A stretch of 62,488 nt of DNA from Burkholderia aenigmatica. Its GTDB lineage: Bacteria > Pseudomonadota > Gammaproteobacteria > Burkholderiales > Burkholderiaceae. The notes beneath the pieces are model-generated. The model worked only from the letters and a program-made list of their open reading frames with translations, had not been told where the DNA came from and did not search any database. Of this stretch, positions 8,660 through 18,550 are shown one piece after another (the first letter of the stretch is position 1; each line of letters starts with the position of its first letter). The translations under genes were made by a program, and so were the position numbers. The stretch is taken from the NCBI RefSeq assembly GCF_902499175.1, contig NZ_CABVQC010000057.1, positions 1 through 62,488 on the forward strand, read 5' to 3'.

Positions 8660-10750
8660 ATGTCCCGAATTTCCTTGTTTCCGCGCCTGTCCCGTCTGTC
8701 GCGCGCCGTGCGTGGCGCGCTGGCGATCCTGGCGCTCGGCACAACCGCATCGGCCTGGGCGGCCGGCACCGGCGAACTGCCGGCGTCCGCTGCCGGCGGC
8801 GCAGTGCCGCTTACCGTGACGGTCCAGCCGGGCCAGTCGCTGAACGACATCGCGAAAGCGGCGACGCAGTCGCGCGATCCCGTCGTGCTCGCGCGCGCCG
8901 GCCGCGCGCTGTTCGACGCCAATCCGCAGGCGTTCATGAAGCACGACGCGAGCCGCCTGAAAGTCGGCGCGACGCTGGCCGTGCCGGCGCTCGACGCGAC
9001 CGGCGCGGCACTCGTGCCGGCCGCCGCATCCGGTGCATCGGGGGCGACGGCTGCGTCCGCGCCTGCGGCGGCATCGGGCGGCACGGCAGTCGCGCAGCAT
9101 GGTGCGTCCGCACCGCATCCGGGGTCGACCGCGCAATCCGCGCCGGTGGCGCCGGCCATGCATGCGGCGCCGGTGAGCGGCGCGAGCGTGGCAGCGGCCA
9201 CCGGCGCGTCGGCATCGGTCGGCGCTTCGGCTGCGCACGGCGCATCGGCTGTCGAAAGCATGCAGCCGGCGGCGCCCGTTGCCGGTGCAAGCGGTCCGCA
9301 TGTGTGGAGCGGCACGATCCAGTCGGTGCCGTCGTCCGCGAGCGGTGTCGCGATCCCGCCTGCGACGGGCAGCCAGGTGCCGGGCACGAACGAACCGTCA
9401 GGTGCAGCGCCTGTCGCGGGTGCGTCGCAGCCGCGTCCGTCGAGCCTGCAGCAACTGCTGGCGCTGAAGAACCGCGTGCTGATGGAATTGCAGAAGCACG
9501 GCATCGGCAAGCCGGCCACGACGAACGACGCCGCGCCGGCTTCGTCCCCGGCACGCGCGCCCGCCGTGCCTCCGGCCGCGAACGAGGCGGGCGCATCCGC
9601 TGCCGCGCCGACGGCAGGCGAAGCCGCGTCCGGCGTCGCCGCCAGCGCGGTGCAGTCGGCATCGGTATCGGCGCCCGCGCAACCGGTCGCACCGGAGGCG
9701 GCGCCTGCACGCAGTAGCGAGATGGACTGGCGTCCGGCCGCGGTAGCCGGTGCGGCCGTGATCGTCCTCGCGGCAGGTTTCGCGTGGCGCAAGCGCCGGA
9801 AAGGCCGGGGCAAGGAAGAGGCGGGCACGGGTGCGACGGCTGCCGCGTCCGTAGCGGGCGGTGCCGCGGCTGCGGAAGCCGCAGTCGCGCCGACTGTCGA
9901 GCCCGAACTGCCGATCCGGCCCGAAATGCCGGTCGCGCGTGACGCGGCTTCCGACTTGACCCTTGCTGCGGCGACTGCTGCGGCGGCGGAGACGGTCGAG
10001 CCGTCCGACACGGATATGTCGCCGATGCCGGAAGCGGCGAAGCCGCATGACGAGCTGCCCGCGCACGCCGCAGTGCCGCCCGCAAGCGAGGCGGCTCCGG
10101 CTCCGCGCGATGCCGAGCCGGTAGAGCAGATCGCTGCCGAAAAGCCGGCGGAAAAGGCTGCCGAGACGCCGCTTGCACCCGTGGCCGCCGAAGCGCAGCA
10201 CGCGGCGCTGATGCAGAACGCGATCAGCGCGCTCAACAGCGTCGACATGCCGCTGCCGCCGCGCACATCCGACGAGTCGGTGGCGGACGAGCCCGCTGCA
10301 CGGGCAGGGCAGTCCGACACCGATAAAATCGCAACTAACGGTCAAGCCGCCCGGCACCTGCCGATGGGCTCGGCCGCACCGGCACCGGAACATCCGGCCG
10401 ACCAGGACGACGAGTTCGATTGGGATCCGGACGCGGCGACGCCTGCCGTCCACACGGGCAGCCCGTTCGCGACGTCGTCGCTGCCGCCGCTCGGCGGCGC
10501 GCAGTTCGGTGCGCTGAAGCTCGATTTCGATCTCGACCTGCCGTCCGCGCCGGGCGCCGCATTGCCGGCGCTGACACCGGACGAGCTCGCCCGCATCGCG
10601 CGCAACAAGCTCGATCTCGCGTCCGAGTACGTCGAGCTGGGCGATCTGTCCGGCGCGCGGACGCTGCTGCAGGAAGTGGTCGACGCGAACGACGCCGCGA
10701 CGCGCGACGATGCACGCGCGCTGCTCGCGAAACTGGCGGACGAGGCGTGA
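8660..10750 (+). CDS. fimV: FimV/HubP-type LysM polar membrane protein
   Basis: 696 residues. An N-terminal signal segment ends near SAWAAG. A LysM-like stretch PLTVTVQPGQSLNDIAKAAT follows, then a very long Ala/Ser/Gly/Pro-rich linker. One membrane span (about AAVAGAAVIVLAAGFAW) is followed by a basic WRKRRKGRGK stop-transfer, then an acidic cytoplasmic part. It ends in the FimV C-terminal helix (ARNKLDLASEYVELGDLSGA). Such proteins organise the cell pole and support type IV pilus assembly or twitching. The frame is open far upstream, but the signal peptide fixes the ATG at 8660. The asd-fimV-truA order is conserved in gamma- and beta-proteobacteria. Confidence 0.9.
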   Translation: MSRISLFPRLSRLSRAVRGALAILALGTTASAWAAGTGELPASAAGGAVPLTVTVQPGQSLNDIAKAATQSRDPVVLARAGRALFDANPQAFMKHDASRLKVGATLAVPALDATGAALVPAAASGASGATAASAPAAASGGTAVAQHGASAPHPGSTAQSAPVAPAMHAAPVSGASVAAATGASASVGASAAHGASAVESMQPAAPVAGASGPHVWSGTIQSVPSSASGVAIPPATGSQVPGTNEPSGAAPVAGASQPRPSSLQQLLALKNRVLMELQKHGIGKPATTNDAAPASSPARAPAVPPAANEAGASAAAPTAGEAASGVAASAVQSASVSAPAQPVAPEAAPARSSEMDWRPAAVAGAAVIVLAAGFAWRKRRKGRGKEEAGTGATAAASVAGGAAAAEAAVAPTVEPELPIRPEMPVARDAASDLTLAAATAAAAETVEPSDTDMSPMPEAAKPHDELPAHAAVPPASEAAPAPRDAEPVEQIAAEKPAEKAAETPLAPVAAEAQHAALMQNAISALNSVDMPLPPRTSDESVADEPAARAGQSDTDKIATNGQAARHLPMGSAAPAPEHPADQDDEFDWDPDAATPAVHTGSPFATSSLPPLGGAQFGALKLDFDLDLPSAPGAALPALTPDELARIARNKLDLASEYVELGDLSGARTLLQEVVDANDAATRDDARALLAKLADEA

Positions 10751-11562
10751 TGCGGATCGCGCTCGGCATTCAGTACGACGGCGCCGCGTTCTGCGGCTGG
10801 CAGGCGCAGCCGCACGGCAAGACCGTACAGGATCGGCTCGAGCACGCGCTGGCCGAGTTCGCGCGCGTGCCGCTGCATACGACGGTGGCCGGGCGGACCG
10901 ACACGGGCGTGCACGGGCTCGGGCAGGTCGTGCACTTCGATACCGACCTCGATCGCGAGGTGTTCTCGTGGGTGCGCGGCACCAATGCGTTCCTGCCGTC
11001 GACCGTGGCGGTGCAGTGGGCGAAGCCGATGCCGGAGACGTTCCACGCGCGCTTCTCGGCGTTCGAACGCACGTATTACTACACGCTGTACGTGCATCCC
11101 GTCCGCTCGCCGATGCTGGCGGGGCGCGCGGGCTGGATCCACACGCCGCTCGACGACGATGCGATGCGTGCCGCCGCCGCGCACCTGATTGGCGAGCACG
11201 ATTTCTCGTCGTTCCGGTCATCGGAATGCCAGTCGAAGACGCCGGTCAAACACCTGTACCAGATCGACGTGCGGCGCGTGGGCCACTTCATTCATTTCCG
11301 CTTCCGCGCCAACGCGTTCCTGCACCACATGGTGCGCAACCTGATGGGCTGCCTCGTCGCGGTCGGTCGTGGCCGCTATCCGGCCGACTGGCTGGCCGAC
11401 GTGCTGGCCGGGCGCGACCGCAAGCTTGCGGCGCCCACGTTCATGGCCGACGGGCTGTACCTCGCCCACGTCGGCTACCCGGCGGAATTCGCCGTCCCGC
11501 CCGCGCAGCTCGGCAGCGTGCCGTGGAGTAGCGTCTGGGCCGATCTGGACCCTCAATCATGA
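10750..11562 (+). CDS. truA: tRNA pseudouridine(38-40) synthase
   Basis: 270 residues. It isomerises uridines 38-40 in the tRNA anticodon arm. The catalytic motif GRTDTGVHGLGQ has its Asp at residue 51, and the second conserved part HHMVRNLMGCL is present. Its ATG shares one base with the fimV stop (TGATG) and its TGA overlaps the trpF start (ATGA), so fimV-truA-trpF are translationally coupled. Confidence 0.96.
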   Translation: MRIALGIQYDGAAFCGWQAQPHGKTVQDRLEHALAEFARVPLHTTVAGRTDTGVHGLGQVVHFDTDLDREVFSWVRGTNAFLPSTVAVQWAKPMPETFHARFSAFERTYYYTLYVHPVRSPMLAGRAGWIHTPLDDDAMRAAAAHLIGEHDFSSFRSSECQSKTPVKHLYQIDVRRVGHFIHFRFRANAFLHHMVRNLMGCLVAVGRGRYPADWLADVLAGRDRKLAAPTFMADGLYLAHVGYPAEFAVPPAQLGSVPWSSVWADLDPQS

Positions 11563-12260
11563 CGGATCACGCCGTGTCTCCCTCGATTCCCGCCGCGGCC
11601 GGCCTGCCGCCGCGCACGCGCATCAAACTGTGCGGGCTGTCGAAGCCCGAGGACGTGCTGCACGCGGCCGCGCTCGGCGCCGACGCGATCGGCCTCGTGT
11701 TCTACCCGAAGAGCCCGCGCGCGGTGTCGATCGCGCAGGCGGCCGAGCTGGCGCGCCTCGCGCCGCCGTTCGTGTCGGTGGTCGGGTTGTTCGTGAACGC
11801 GACCGAAGCCGAGATCGAGGCCGTCGTGCGCGACGTGCCGCTCACGCTGCTGCAACTCCATGGCGACGAGACGCCCGAGCAGTGCGACGCGCTTGGCCGC
11901 GCGGCACGCCTGCCGTGGCTGCGCGCGGTGCGCGTGGGCCCCTCGACGCAATCGGCCGATTTGGTAGAATCGGGTCTTCATTATTCGAAAGCGCGCGGCC
12001 TCCTGTTCGACACCCTGGTGCCGGATTACGGTGGTAGCGGCAAGGTCTTCGATTGGTCTCTTATTCCCGCAGAGCTCGCGCATCGGGCCGTTTTGAGTGG
12101 TGGCTTGAGCGCGCAAAACGTCGGTGATGCGATTCGCCAGTTGCGCCCGTTTGCTGTCGATGTCTCGAGTGGCATCGAAGTGGAGGGCGCGAAGGGCGTG
12201 AAGGATCACGCCCGGATGGCGGCGTTCGTACGCGCGGTGCGCGAAGCGGACGCCGGGTGA
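11559..12260 (+). CDS. trpF: Phosphoribosylanthranilate isomerase
   Basis: 233 residues. Amadori rearrangement of N-(5-phosphoribosyl)anthranilate in tryptophan synthesis. The family motifs RIKLCGLSKPEDVLHA (N-terminal catalytic Cys) and the C-terminal phosphate site VDVSSGIEVEGAKGVKD are intact. A roughly 18-residue extension precedes the catalytic strand; an internal start is possible, but the ATGA overlap with truA supports this one. The other trp genes apart from trpBA are not in the window, as is usual where trpFBA is separated from trpEGDC. Confidence 0.95.
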   Translation: MTDHAVSPSIPAAAGLPPRTRIKLCGLSKPEDVLHAAALGADAIGLVFYPKSPRAVSIAQAAELARLAPPFVSVVGLFVNATEAEIEAVVRDVPLTLLQLHGDETPEQCDALGRAARLPWLRAVRVGPSTQSADLVESGLHYSKARGLLFDTLVPDYGGSGKVFDWSLIPAELAHRAVLSGGLSAQNVGDAIRQLRPFAVDVSSGIEVEGAKGVKDHARMAAFVRAVREADAG

Positions 12261-12315
12261 TGCAAGCCGGCGCAGCCCCGAAAGCGGGGTGCACCGACCG
12301 ATCGAGAGAGACACC

Positions 12316-13509
12316 ATGTACAACCTTCCTGATGACCGCGGCCACTTCGGCCCGTATGGCGGCACGTTCGTCGCCGAGACGCTGATTCACGCGCTGGACG
12401 AGCTGCGTGCCGCGTATGAAAAATTCCAGAACGATCCCGATTTCGTCGCCGAATTCGAGCGCGAGCTGAAGCATTTCGTCGGCCGTCCGTCGCCGATCTA
12501 TCATGCGCAGCGCTGGAGCGAAACGCTCGGCGGCGCGCAGATCTACCTGAAGCGTGAAGACCTGAACCACACGGGCGCGCACAAGATCAACAACGTGATC
12601 GGCCAGGCGCTGCTCGCGAAGCGCATGGGCAAGAAGCGCGTGATCGCCGAGACGGGCGCCGGCCAGCACGGTGTCGCGACCGCGACGATCTGCGCGCGCT
12701 TCGGGATGGAGTGCGTCGTCTACATGGGTTCGGAAGACGTGCGCCGCCAGGCCGCCAACGTCTACCGGATGAAGCTGCTCGGCGCGACGGTGGTGCCGGT
12801 CGAATCGGGTTCGCGCACGCTGAAGGATGCGCTGAACGAAGCGATGCGCGACTGGGTCACGAACATCGAGAACACGTTCTACATCATCGGCACGGTCGCG
12901 GGCCCGCACCCGTACCCGATGATGGTGCGCGACTTCCAGCGCGTGATCGGCGACGAGTGCAAGGTGCAGATGCCCGAGCTCGCGGGCCGGCAGCCCGACG
13001 CGGTGATCGCCTGCGTCGGCGGCGGTTCGAACGCGATGGGCATCTTCTATCCGTACATCGACGACACTTCGGTGCAGCTGATCGGCGTCGAAGCGGCCGG
13101 CGACGGCCTCGACACGGGCCATCACGCGGCGTCGCTGATCGCCGGCAGCCCGGGCGTGCTGCACGGCAATCGTACCTACCTGCTGCAGGACGACGACGGC
13201 CAGATCATCGAGACGCATTCGGTGTCGGCGGGCCTCGACTATCCGGGCGTCGGCCCCGAGCATGCGTGGCTGAAGGACAGCGGCCGTGCGCAATACGTCG
13301 GCATCACCGACGAGGAAGCGCTGAAGGCGTTCCATGACTGCTGCCGGATCGAGGGGATCATTCCCGCGCTCGAGTCGAGCCACGCGATTGCGTATGGCGT
13401 GAAGCTCGCGCCGACGTTGCCGAAGGACAAGATCCTGCTCGTCAACCTGTCGGGCCGCGGCGACAAAGACATGCACACGGTCGCCGAGCGATCGGGCATC
13501 GAGCTCTGA
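12316..13509 (+). CDS. trpB: Tryptophan synthase beta chain
   Basis: 397 residues. It condenses indole with serine using PLP, as a complex with TrpA. The PLP lysine is Lys90 in HTGAHKINN, and the phosphate-binding GGGSNAMG is present. The start MYNLPDDRGHFGPYGGTFV is typical and is preceded by GAGAGAGACACC. It lies 55 bases after trpF, with a small GC hairpin (about 12268-12290) between. The methyltransferase gene follows nine bases after its stop. Confidence 0.97.
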   Translation: MYNLPDDRGHFGPYGGTFVAETLIHALDELRAAYEKFQNDPDFVAEFERELKHFVGRPSPIYHAQRWSETLGGAQIYLKREDLNHTGAHKINNVIGQALLAKRMGKKRVIAETGAGQHGVATATICARFGMECVVYMGSEDVRRQAANVYRMKLLGATVVPVESGSRTLKDALNEAMRDWVTNIENTFYIIGTVAGPHPYPMMVRDFQRVIGDECKVQMPELAGRQPDAVIACVGGGSNAMGIFYPYIDDTSVQLIGVEAAGDGLDTGHHAASLIAGSPGVLHGNRTYLLQDDDGQIIETHSVSAGLDYPGVGPEHAWLKDSGRAQYVGITDEEALKAFHDCCRIEGIIPALESSHAIAYGVKLAPTLPKDKILLVNLSGRGDKDMHTVAERSGIEL

Positions 13510-13518
13510 CCCCGACCG

Positions 13519-14370
13519 ATGCGTGACCTGATCGAAGAACCGGGCGGCGGTGCCGCGAGCGAGGCGGGGGCGGTTCAGCCTGCCGCCGCCGTGCCGCGCG
13601 CGCTGCCGTCCGGTATCGAACTGCATAACCGCGATTTCCTGACCCATGCCGCGCACCTGCCGGACGCGTCGATCGACCTGATCGTCGCCGATCCGCCGTA
13701 CGGGCTCGGCAAGGACTACGGCAACGACTCGGACAAGCGTTCGGGCGACGATTTCCTCGCGTGGACGCGCGAGTGGCTCGAGCTCGCGATTCCGAAGCTG
13801 AAGCCGAGCGGGTCGATGTACATCTTCTGCACGTGGCAGTACGCGCCGGAAATCTTCAGTTTCCTGAAGACGCAACTCACGATGGTCAACGAGATCATCT
13901 GGGACCGGCGCGTGCCGAGCATGGGCGGCACGACGCGCCGTTTCACGTCGGTGCATGACAACATCGGCTTTTTCGCGGTTTCCAAGGCGTATTACTTCGA
14001 TCTCGATCCGGTCCGCATCCCGTACGACGCCGACACGAAGAAGGCCCGCTCGCGCAAGCTGTTCGAGGGCAGCAAGTGGCTGGAGATGGGCTACAACCCG
14101 AAGGACGTCTGGTCGGTTTCGCGCCTGCACCGGCAGCACGCGGAGCGCGTCGATCATCCGACCCAGAAGCCGCTGGAAATCATCGAGCGGATGGTGCTCG
14201 CAAGCTGCCCGCCGGGCGGCCGCGTGCTCGATCCGTTCATGGGCAGCGGCACGACCGCGGTGGCCTGCGCACGGCAGGGGCGCGACTTCGTCGGCTACGA
14301 GATCAACGAAAGCTATTGTGCGATCGCGCACGAGCGCGTGAACGCGCTCGCTGCGCCGGCGTGCGCGTGA
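13519..14370 (+). CDS. Orphan N6-adenine DNA methyltransferase
   Basis: 283 residues. The catalytic motif DPPY is at residues 58-61. The AdoMet motif DPFMGSGTT comes later, at 238-246, and that order is typical of beta-class amino-methyltransferases. No restriction endonuclease gene is near it. It lies nine bases after trpB and before trpA, so it is expressed with tryptophan genes. B. cenocepacia has an orphan adenine methyltransferase on chromosome 2 (M.BceJIV, reported to recognise GTWWAC) that affects motility and biofilm. Position and family make this a probable orthologue, from memory rather than alignment. Recognition sequence cannot be read from the gene. Confidence 0.9.
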   Translation: MRDLIEEPGGGAASEAGAVQPAAAVPRALPSGIELHNRDFLTHAAHLPDASIDLIVADPPYGLGKDYGNDSDKRSGDDFLAWTREWLELAIPKLKPSGSMYIFCTWQYAPEIFSFLKTQLTMVNEIIWDRRVPSMGGTTRRFTSVHDNIGFFAVSKAYYFDLDPVRIPYDADTKKARSRKLFEGSKWLEMGYNPKDVWSVSRLHRQHAERVDHPTQKPLEIIERMVLASCPPGGRVLDPFMGSGTTAVACARQGRDFVGYEINESYCAIAHERVNALAAPACA

Positions 14371-14401
14371 ATCGCGCCGCCGCATCGCCGAACGCAACCC
14401 G

Positions 14402-14499
14402 TACTTTGTATGGGACCGGAGTAAGCGCCAAAGCGCTCACTCCGGATCGATACTTTGTATGGGACCGGAGTAAGCGCTAAAGCGCTAACTCCGGATCGA
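14402..14499 (+). repeat. Two tandem 49-bp hairpin repeats upstream of trpA
   Basis: Copies at 14402-14450 and 14451-14499 differ at only two bases. Each starts TACTTTGTATGGGACCGGAG and contains an inverted repeat: CCGGAGT/ACTCCGG arms, one mismatch, then AGCGC/GCGCT, closing on a small loop. In the second copy one of the changes adds a pair to the inner stem (AGCGCT/AGCGCT). They fill most of the gap between the methyltransferase and trpA and stop 15 bases before the trpA ATG. They might act as a processing or translation-control structure, or be a small dispersed palindromic element. Function is unknown. Confidence 0.9.
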
Positions 14500-14514
14500 C
14501 ACAGGAAAATTGCC

Positions 14515-15330
14515 ATGTCCCGTATTCAGCAGACCTTCGCCGCGCTCGCCGAACAAGGCCGTAAGGGCCTGATCCCGTTCATCACGGCCGGCGACCCCGA
14601 TCCGGCCAAGACCGTCGAATTCATGCACGCGCTCGCCGAAGGCGGCGCGGACGTGATCGAACTCGGCGTGCCGTTCTCGGACCCGATGGCCGACGGCCCG
14701 GTGATCCAGCGCTCGTCGGAACGCGCGCTCGCGCGCGGCGTCACGTTGAAGAGCGTGCTCGCCGACGTGAAGCGCTTTCGCGAAACCGACCCCAAAACCC
14801 CCGTCGTGCTGATGGGCTATGCGAACCCGATCGAGCGGATGGGCGTCGACGTGTTCGCGGCCGAAGCACAGGCGGCCGGGGTCGACGGCGTGCTCGTCGT
14901 CGACTATCCGCCGGAAGAGGCGGGCGTATTCGCCGAGAAAATGCGCGCCGCGCAGATCGATCCGATCTTCCTGCTCGCGCCCACGTCGACCGACGAACGC
15001 ATCGCCGACGTCGGCAAGATCGCGAGCGGCTACGTGTATTACGTGTCGCTCAAGGGCGTGACCGGCGCAGGAAATCTGGATGTTTCGAGCATTGCGGGTA
15101 AAATCCCGGCCATCAAGTCGCGCGTGCCGGTTCCGGTCGGCGTCGGCTTCGGTATCCGCGACGCCGAAACGGCGCGCGCGGTGGCCGAGGTATCGGACGC
15201 GGTCGTGATCGGCAGCCGCCTCGTGCAGCTGCTCGAAAGCGCTGCGCCGGAGGGGGCTGCCGCCGCGCTGAAGACTTTCATCGCCGAGCTGCGCGCCGCC
15301 CTGGACGGCGCGGGCAAGACGGCGCGATAA
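14515..15330 (+). CDS. trpA: Tryptophan synthase alpha chain
   Basis: 271 residues. It cleaves indole-3-glycerol phosphate to indole and glyceraldehyde 3-phosphate. The catalytic Glu49 and the Asp of ELGVPFSDPMADGP are present, as is the phosphate-binding GVGFGIRD. The ATG is preceded by ACAGGAAAA. A longer in-frame extension would read into the tandem repeats and is not conserved. accD follows after 64 bases. Confidence 0.97.
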   Translation: MSRIQQTFAALAEQGRKGLIPFITAGDPDPAKTVEFMHALAEGGADVIELGVPFSDPMADGPVIQRSSERALARGVTLKSVLADVKRFRETDPKTPVVLMGYANPIERMGVDVFAAEAQAAGVDGVLVVDYPPEEAGVFAEKMRAAQIDPIFLLAPTSTDERIADVGKIASGYVYYVSLKGVTGAGNLDVSSIAGKIPAIKSRVPVPVGVGFGIRDAETARAVAEVSDAVVIGSRLVQLLESAAPEGAAAALKTFIAELRAALDGAGKTAR

Positions 15331-15394
15331 ACACAACACAGGAAGCGGGAGCGGGCCATGCGGCCCGGCCCGCCACGGAACAGGAAACCATACG

Positions 15395-16267
<873 letters not shown>

Positions 16268-16290
16268 CCGGCGCAAGGTTGTGAATACTG

Positions 16291-16334
16291 CGCGTCGCCT
16301 GGCTTCAGCGCCAGGCGGCGCGCTTCGTTTTTTT
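16291..16334 (+). terminator. Intrinsic terminator between accD and folC
   Basis: Stem CGCG-T-CGCCTGGC / GCCAGGCG-G-CGCG with a short loop, then CTTCG and seven T residues. It lies 24 bases after accD and 34 before folC, so folC may be partly uncoupled from accD or read by read-through. Confidence 0.8.
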
Positions 16335-16367
16335 GCGTAGTGGCGGTCCCGATCCAGATTTGATCCG

Positions 16368-17678
16368 ATGAGCACTTTTCCCACTCTCGACGCGTGGCTT
16401 TCGCATCTCGAACGCGCGCACCCGGTCGGCATCGACATGGGCCTGACCCGCATCGGGCAGGTCAAGGCGGCGCTGCAGCTCGAATTCGCGTGCCCCGTCA
16501 TCACCGTCGGCGGCACGAACGGCAAGGGCTCGACCTGCGCGTTCCTCGAGACGATCCTCGTGCGTGCCGGCTACAAGGTCGGCTGTCACACGTCGCCGCA
16601 CCTGCTCGAATTCAACGAGCGCGCGCGCGTGAACGGGCAGAACGTCACCGATGACGAACTGCTGCCGCACTTCGAGGCCATCGAAGCCGCGCGCACGTCG
16701 CTGCCCGAGCCGGTGTCGCTCACGTATTTCGAATTCACGACGCTCGCGATCCTGCACCTGTTCGCATCGCGCGGGCTCGATGCGGTGATCCTCGAAGTCG
16801 GCCTCGGTGGCCGGCTCGACGCGGTCAACATCATCGACACCGACTGCGCGATCATCACGAGCATCGACATCGACCACACCGAGTATCTCGGCGACACGCG
16901 CGAGAAGATCGCGTTCGAGAAGGCCGGGATCTTCCGTCCGGGCAAGCCGGCGGTCTGCGGCGATCCGGCCGCGCCGCAGACGCTGATCGACCATGCGGAA
17001 GCGATCGGCGCGGATCTGTGGCTGGTCGGCCGCGATTTCCGCTACGAGGCGCAGGCAGGCGCCGAGCGCCAGCAGTGGAGCTACCTCGGCCGCGAGAAGC
17101 GCTATCCGGCGCTCGCGTATCCGGCGCTGCGCGGGGCGAATCAGCTGATCAATGCCTCGGCCGCGCTCGCTGCGCTCGAAGCGCTGCGCCCGGTGCTGCC
17201 GGTGTCCGCGCAGGACATCCGGCTCGGCCTCGCGAACGTCGAGTTGCCGGGGCGCTTCCAGGTGCTGCCCGGCAAGCCGGCGATCGTGCTCGACGTCGCG
17301 CACAACCCGCATGCTTCGGCCGTGCTCGAGCAGAACCTCGGCAACATGGGGTTCTTCCCGTACACCTACGCGGTGTTCGGCGCGATGCACGACAAGGACA
17401 TCGATGGCGTGCTGCAGCATCTGAAGGGCGAGATCGACCACTGGTGCGTGACCGACCTGCCGCTGCCGCGCGCGGCCTCCGCGGAGCAGCTCGAAGCCGC
17501 GCTGCGCAAGGCCGGCGTGGAGGAGGGGCCCGATTCGAGCGTGACGCGTTACACGTCGCCCGCTGAAGCGTTTCGCGATGCACTAAAAAGAGCATCCGAG
17601 AATGATAGAATCGTGGTTTTCGGCAGTTTCCATACGGTTGCCGGCGTGCTGGCCTACCGTAAATCGCAGCAACACTGA
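16368..17678 (+). CDS. folC: Bifunctional folylpolyglutamate / dihydrofolate synthase
   Basis: 436 residues. It ligates glutamate to dihydropteroate and to folates. The Mur-ligase-type ATP site GGTNGKGSTC, the SPHLLEFNERARVNG segment and the C-terminal VLDVAHNPHAS are intact. Cytoplasmic. It is followed by dedD after 29 bases, the standard folC-dedD-cvpA-purF order. Confidence 0.95.
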   Translation: MSTFPTLDAWLSHLERAHPVGIDMGLTRIGQVKAALQLEFACPVITVGGTNGKGSTCAFLETILVRAGYKVGCHTSPHLLEFNERARVNGQNVTDDELLPHFEAIEAARTSLPEPVSLTYFEFTTLAILHLFASRGLDAVILEVGLGGRLDAVNIIDTDCAIITSIDIDHTEYLGDTREKIAFEKAGIFRPGKPAVCGDPAAPQTLIDHAEAIGADLWLVGRDFRYEAQAGAERQQWSYLGREKRYPALAYPALRGANQLINASAALAALEALRPVLPVSAQDIRLGLANVELPGRFQVLPGKPAIVLDVAHNPHASAVLEQNLGNMGFFPYTYAVFGAMHDKDIDGVLQHLKGEIDHWCVTDLPLPRAASAEQLEAALRKAGVEEGPDSSVTRYTSPAEAFRDALKRASENDRIVVFGSFHTVAGVLAYRKSQQH

Positions 17679-17707
17679 CTGACGGGCAGTTTCGGACTCA
17701 GCCATTC

Positions 17708-18544
17708 ATGGGAATTTTCTCGTTCGGCAAAAAAGACGACGACGCGCCCCCGCGGCGCGGCGGTCGCACCGGGACCTCCCGGAACGTGCGCACGGAGCGC
17801 ACTGAACGCGTCGAGCGACGCTCGCGCCGCACGGAGCGTCCGGAATCGGACGCCCTGCTCCTCGATCCGACCCTTCCAGAAAAGCAACGCGCGCGCCGTC
17901 GCCTCGTCGGCGCGATCGCGCTCGTCGTCGCCGCCGTGATCGTGCTGCCGATGGTGCTCGATTCGCACCCGAAGCCGGTCACGGACGACATCGCAATCGA
18001 CATTCCGAACCGGCCCGCGCACCAGGCGGTCGCACCGCGCGACGATGACGCCTCCGACGTGCAGGCAGGTGTCGCGCACGACGAACCGCCGGCATCCGAC
18101 GTCGCCGTTGCGGCTGCACCGGCTCCGGTGCCGAAGAGCGCTGACAAGCCGGCCGCGAAACCCGATACCACGACCACGGCGAGCGTGACGCCGCCGAAGC
18201 CCGCGCCGAAACCGGCTGCCCCCGTGGCGAAGCCGGCTGCGCCGAAGCCTGCGCCCGCGACCGTCGCGAATGTCGACGCCGCGAGCCCGGACAGCGGCGA
18301 TGCGTCGTCGCCGTCGTCGCCGGCCGGTGCGCGCTTCGCGGTGCAGCTCGGGTCGTTCAAGGACGACGCGACGGCCCGTTCGTGGGCCACCAAGTTGAAA
18401 TCGGCGGGCGTGCCCGCATATGTCGAGCATCGCAAGCAGGCAGACGGCAGCACGGCTACACTGTTGCGTGCGGGCCCGTTCGCGGATCGCGCGGCGGCTT
18501 CCGCCGCGATCGCGAAGGTGCGCGAAGCCGGTCTGACGCAGTAA
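17708..18544 (+). CDS. dedD: DedD-like SPOR-domain cell division protein
   Basis: 278 residues. A short basic cytoplasmic N-terminus, one membrane span (LVGAIALVVAAVIVLPMVL, about residues 75-93), a Pro/Ala/Lys-rich periplasmic linker and a C-terminal SPOR domain starting ARFAVQLGSFKDDATARSWA. SPOR domains bind denuded septal peptidoglycan, so the protein probably acts at the division site. cvpA follows after six bases. Confidence 0.9.
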   Translation: MGIFSFGKKDDDAPPRRGGRTGTSRNVRTERTERVERRSRRTERPESDALLLDPTLPEKQRARRRLVGAIALVVAAVIVLPMVLDSHPKPVTDDIAIDIPNRPAHQAVAPRDDDASDVQAGVAHDEPPASDVAVAAAPAPVPKSADKPAAKPDTTTTASVTPPKPAPKPAAPVAKPAAPKPAPATVANVDAASPDSGDASSPSSPAGARFAVQLGSFKDDATARSWATKLKSAGVPAYVEHRKQADGSTATLLRAGPFADRAAASAAIAKVREAGLTQ

Positions 18545-18550
18545 CGCACG

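Noticed and set aside
12061..14397. Long open frame on the minus strand (over 770 codons) across trpB and the methyltransferase
   Set aside because: It mirrors the high-GC codon bias of the real genes on the plus strand, is Arg/His-rich, and has no family motif.
14402..14499. CRISPR or IS end
   Set aside because: There are only two head-to-tail copies, no spacer between them, and no transposase or target duplication.
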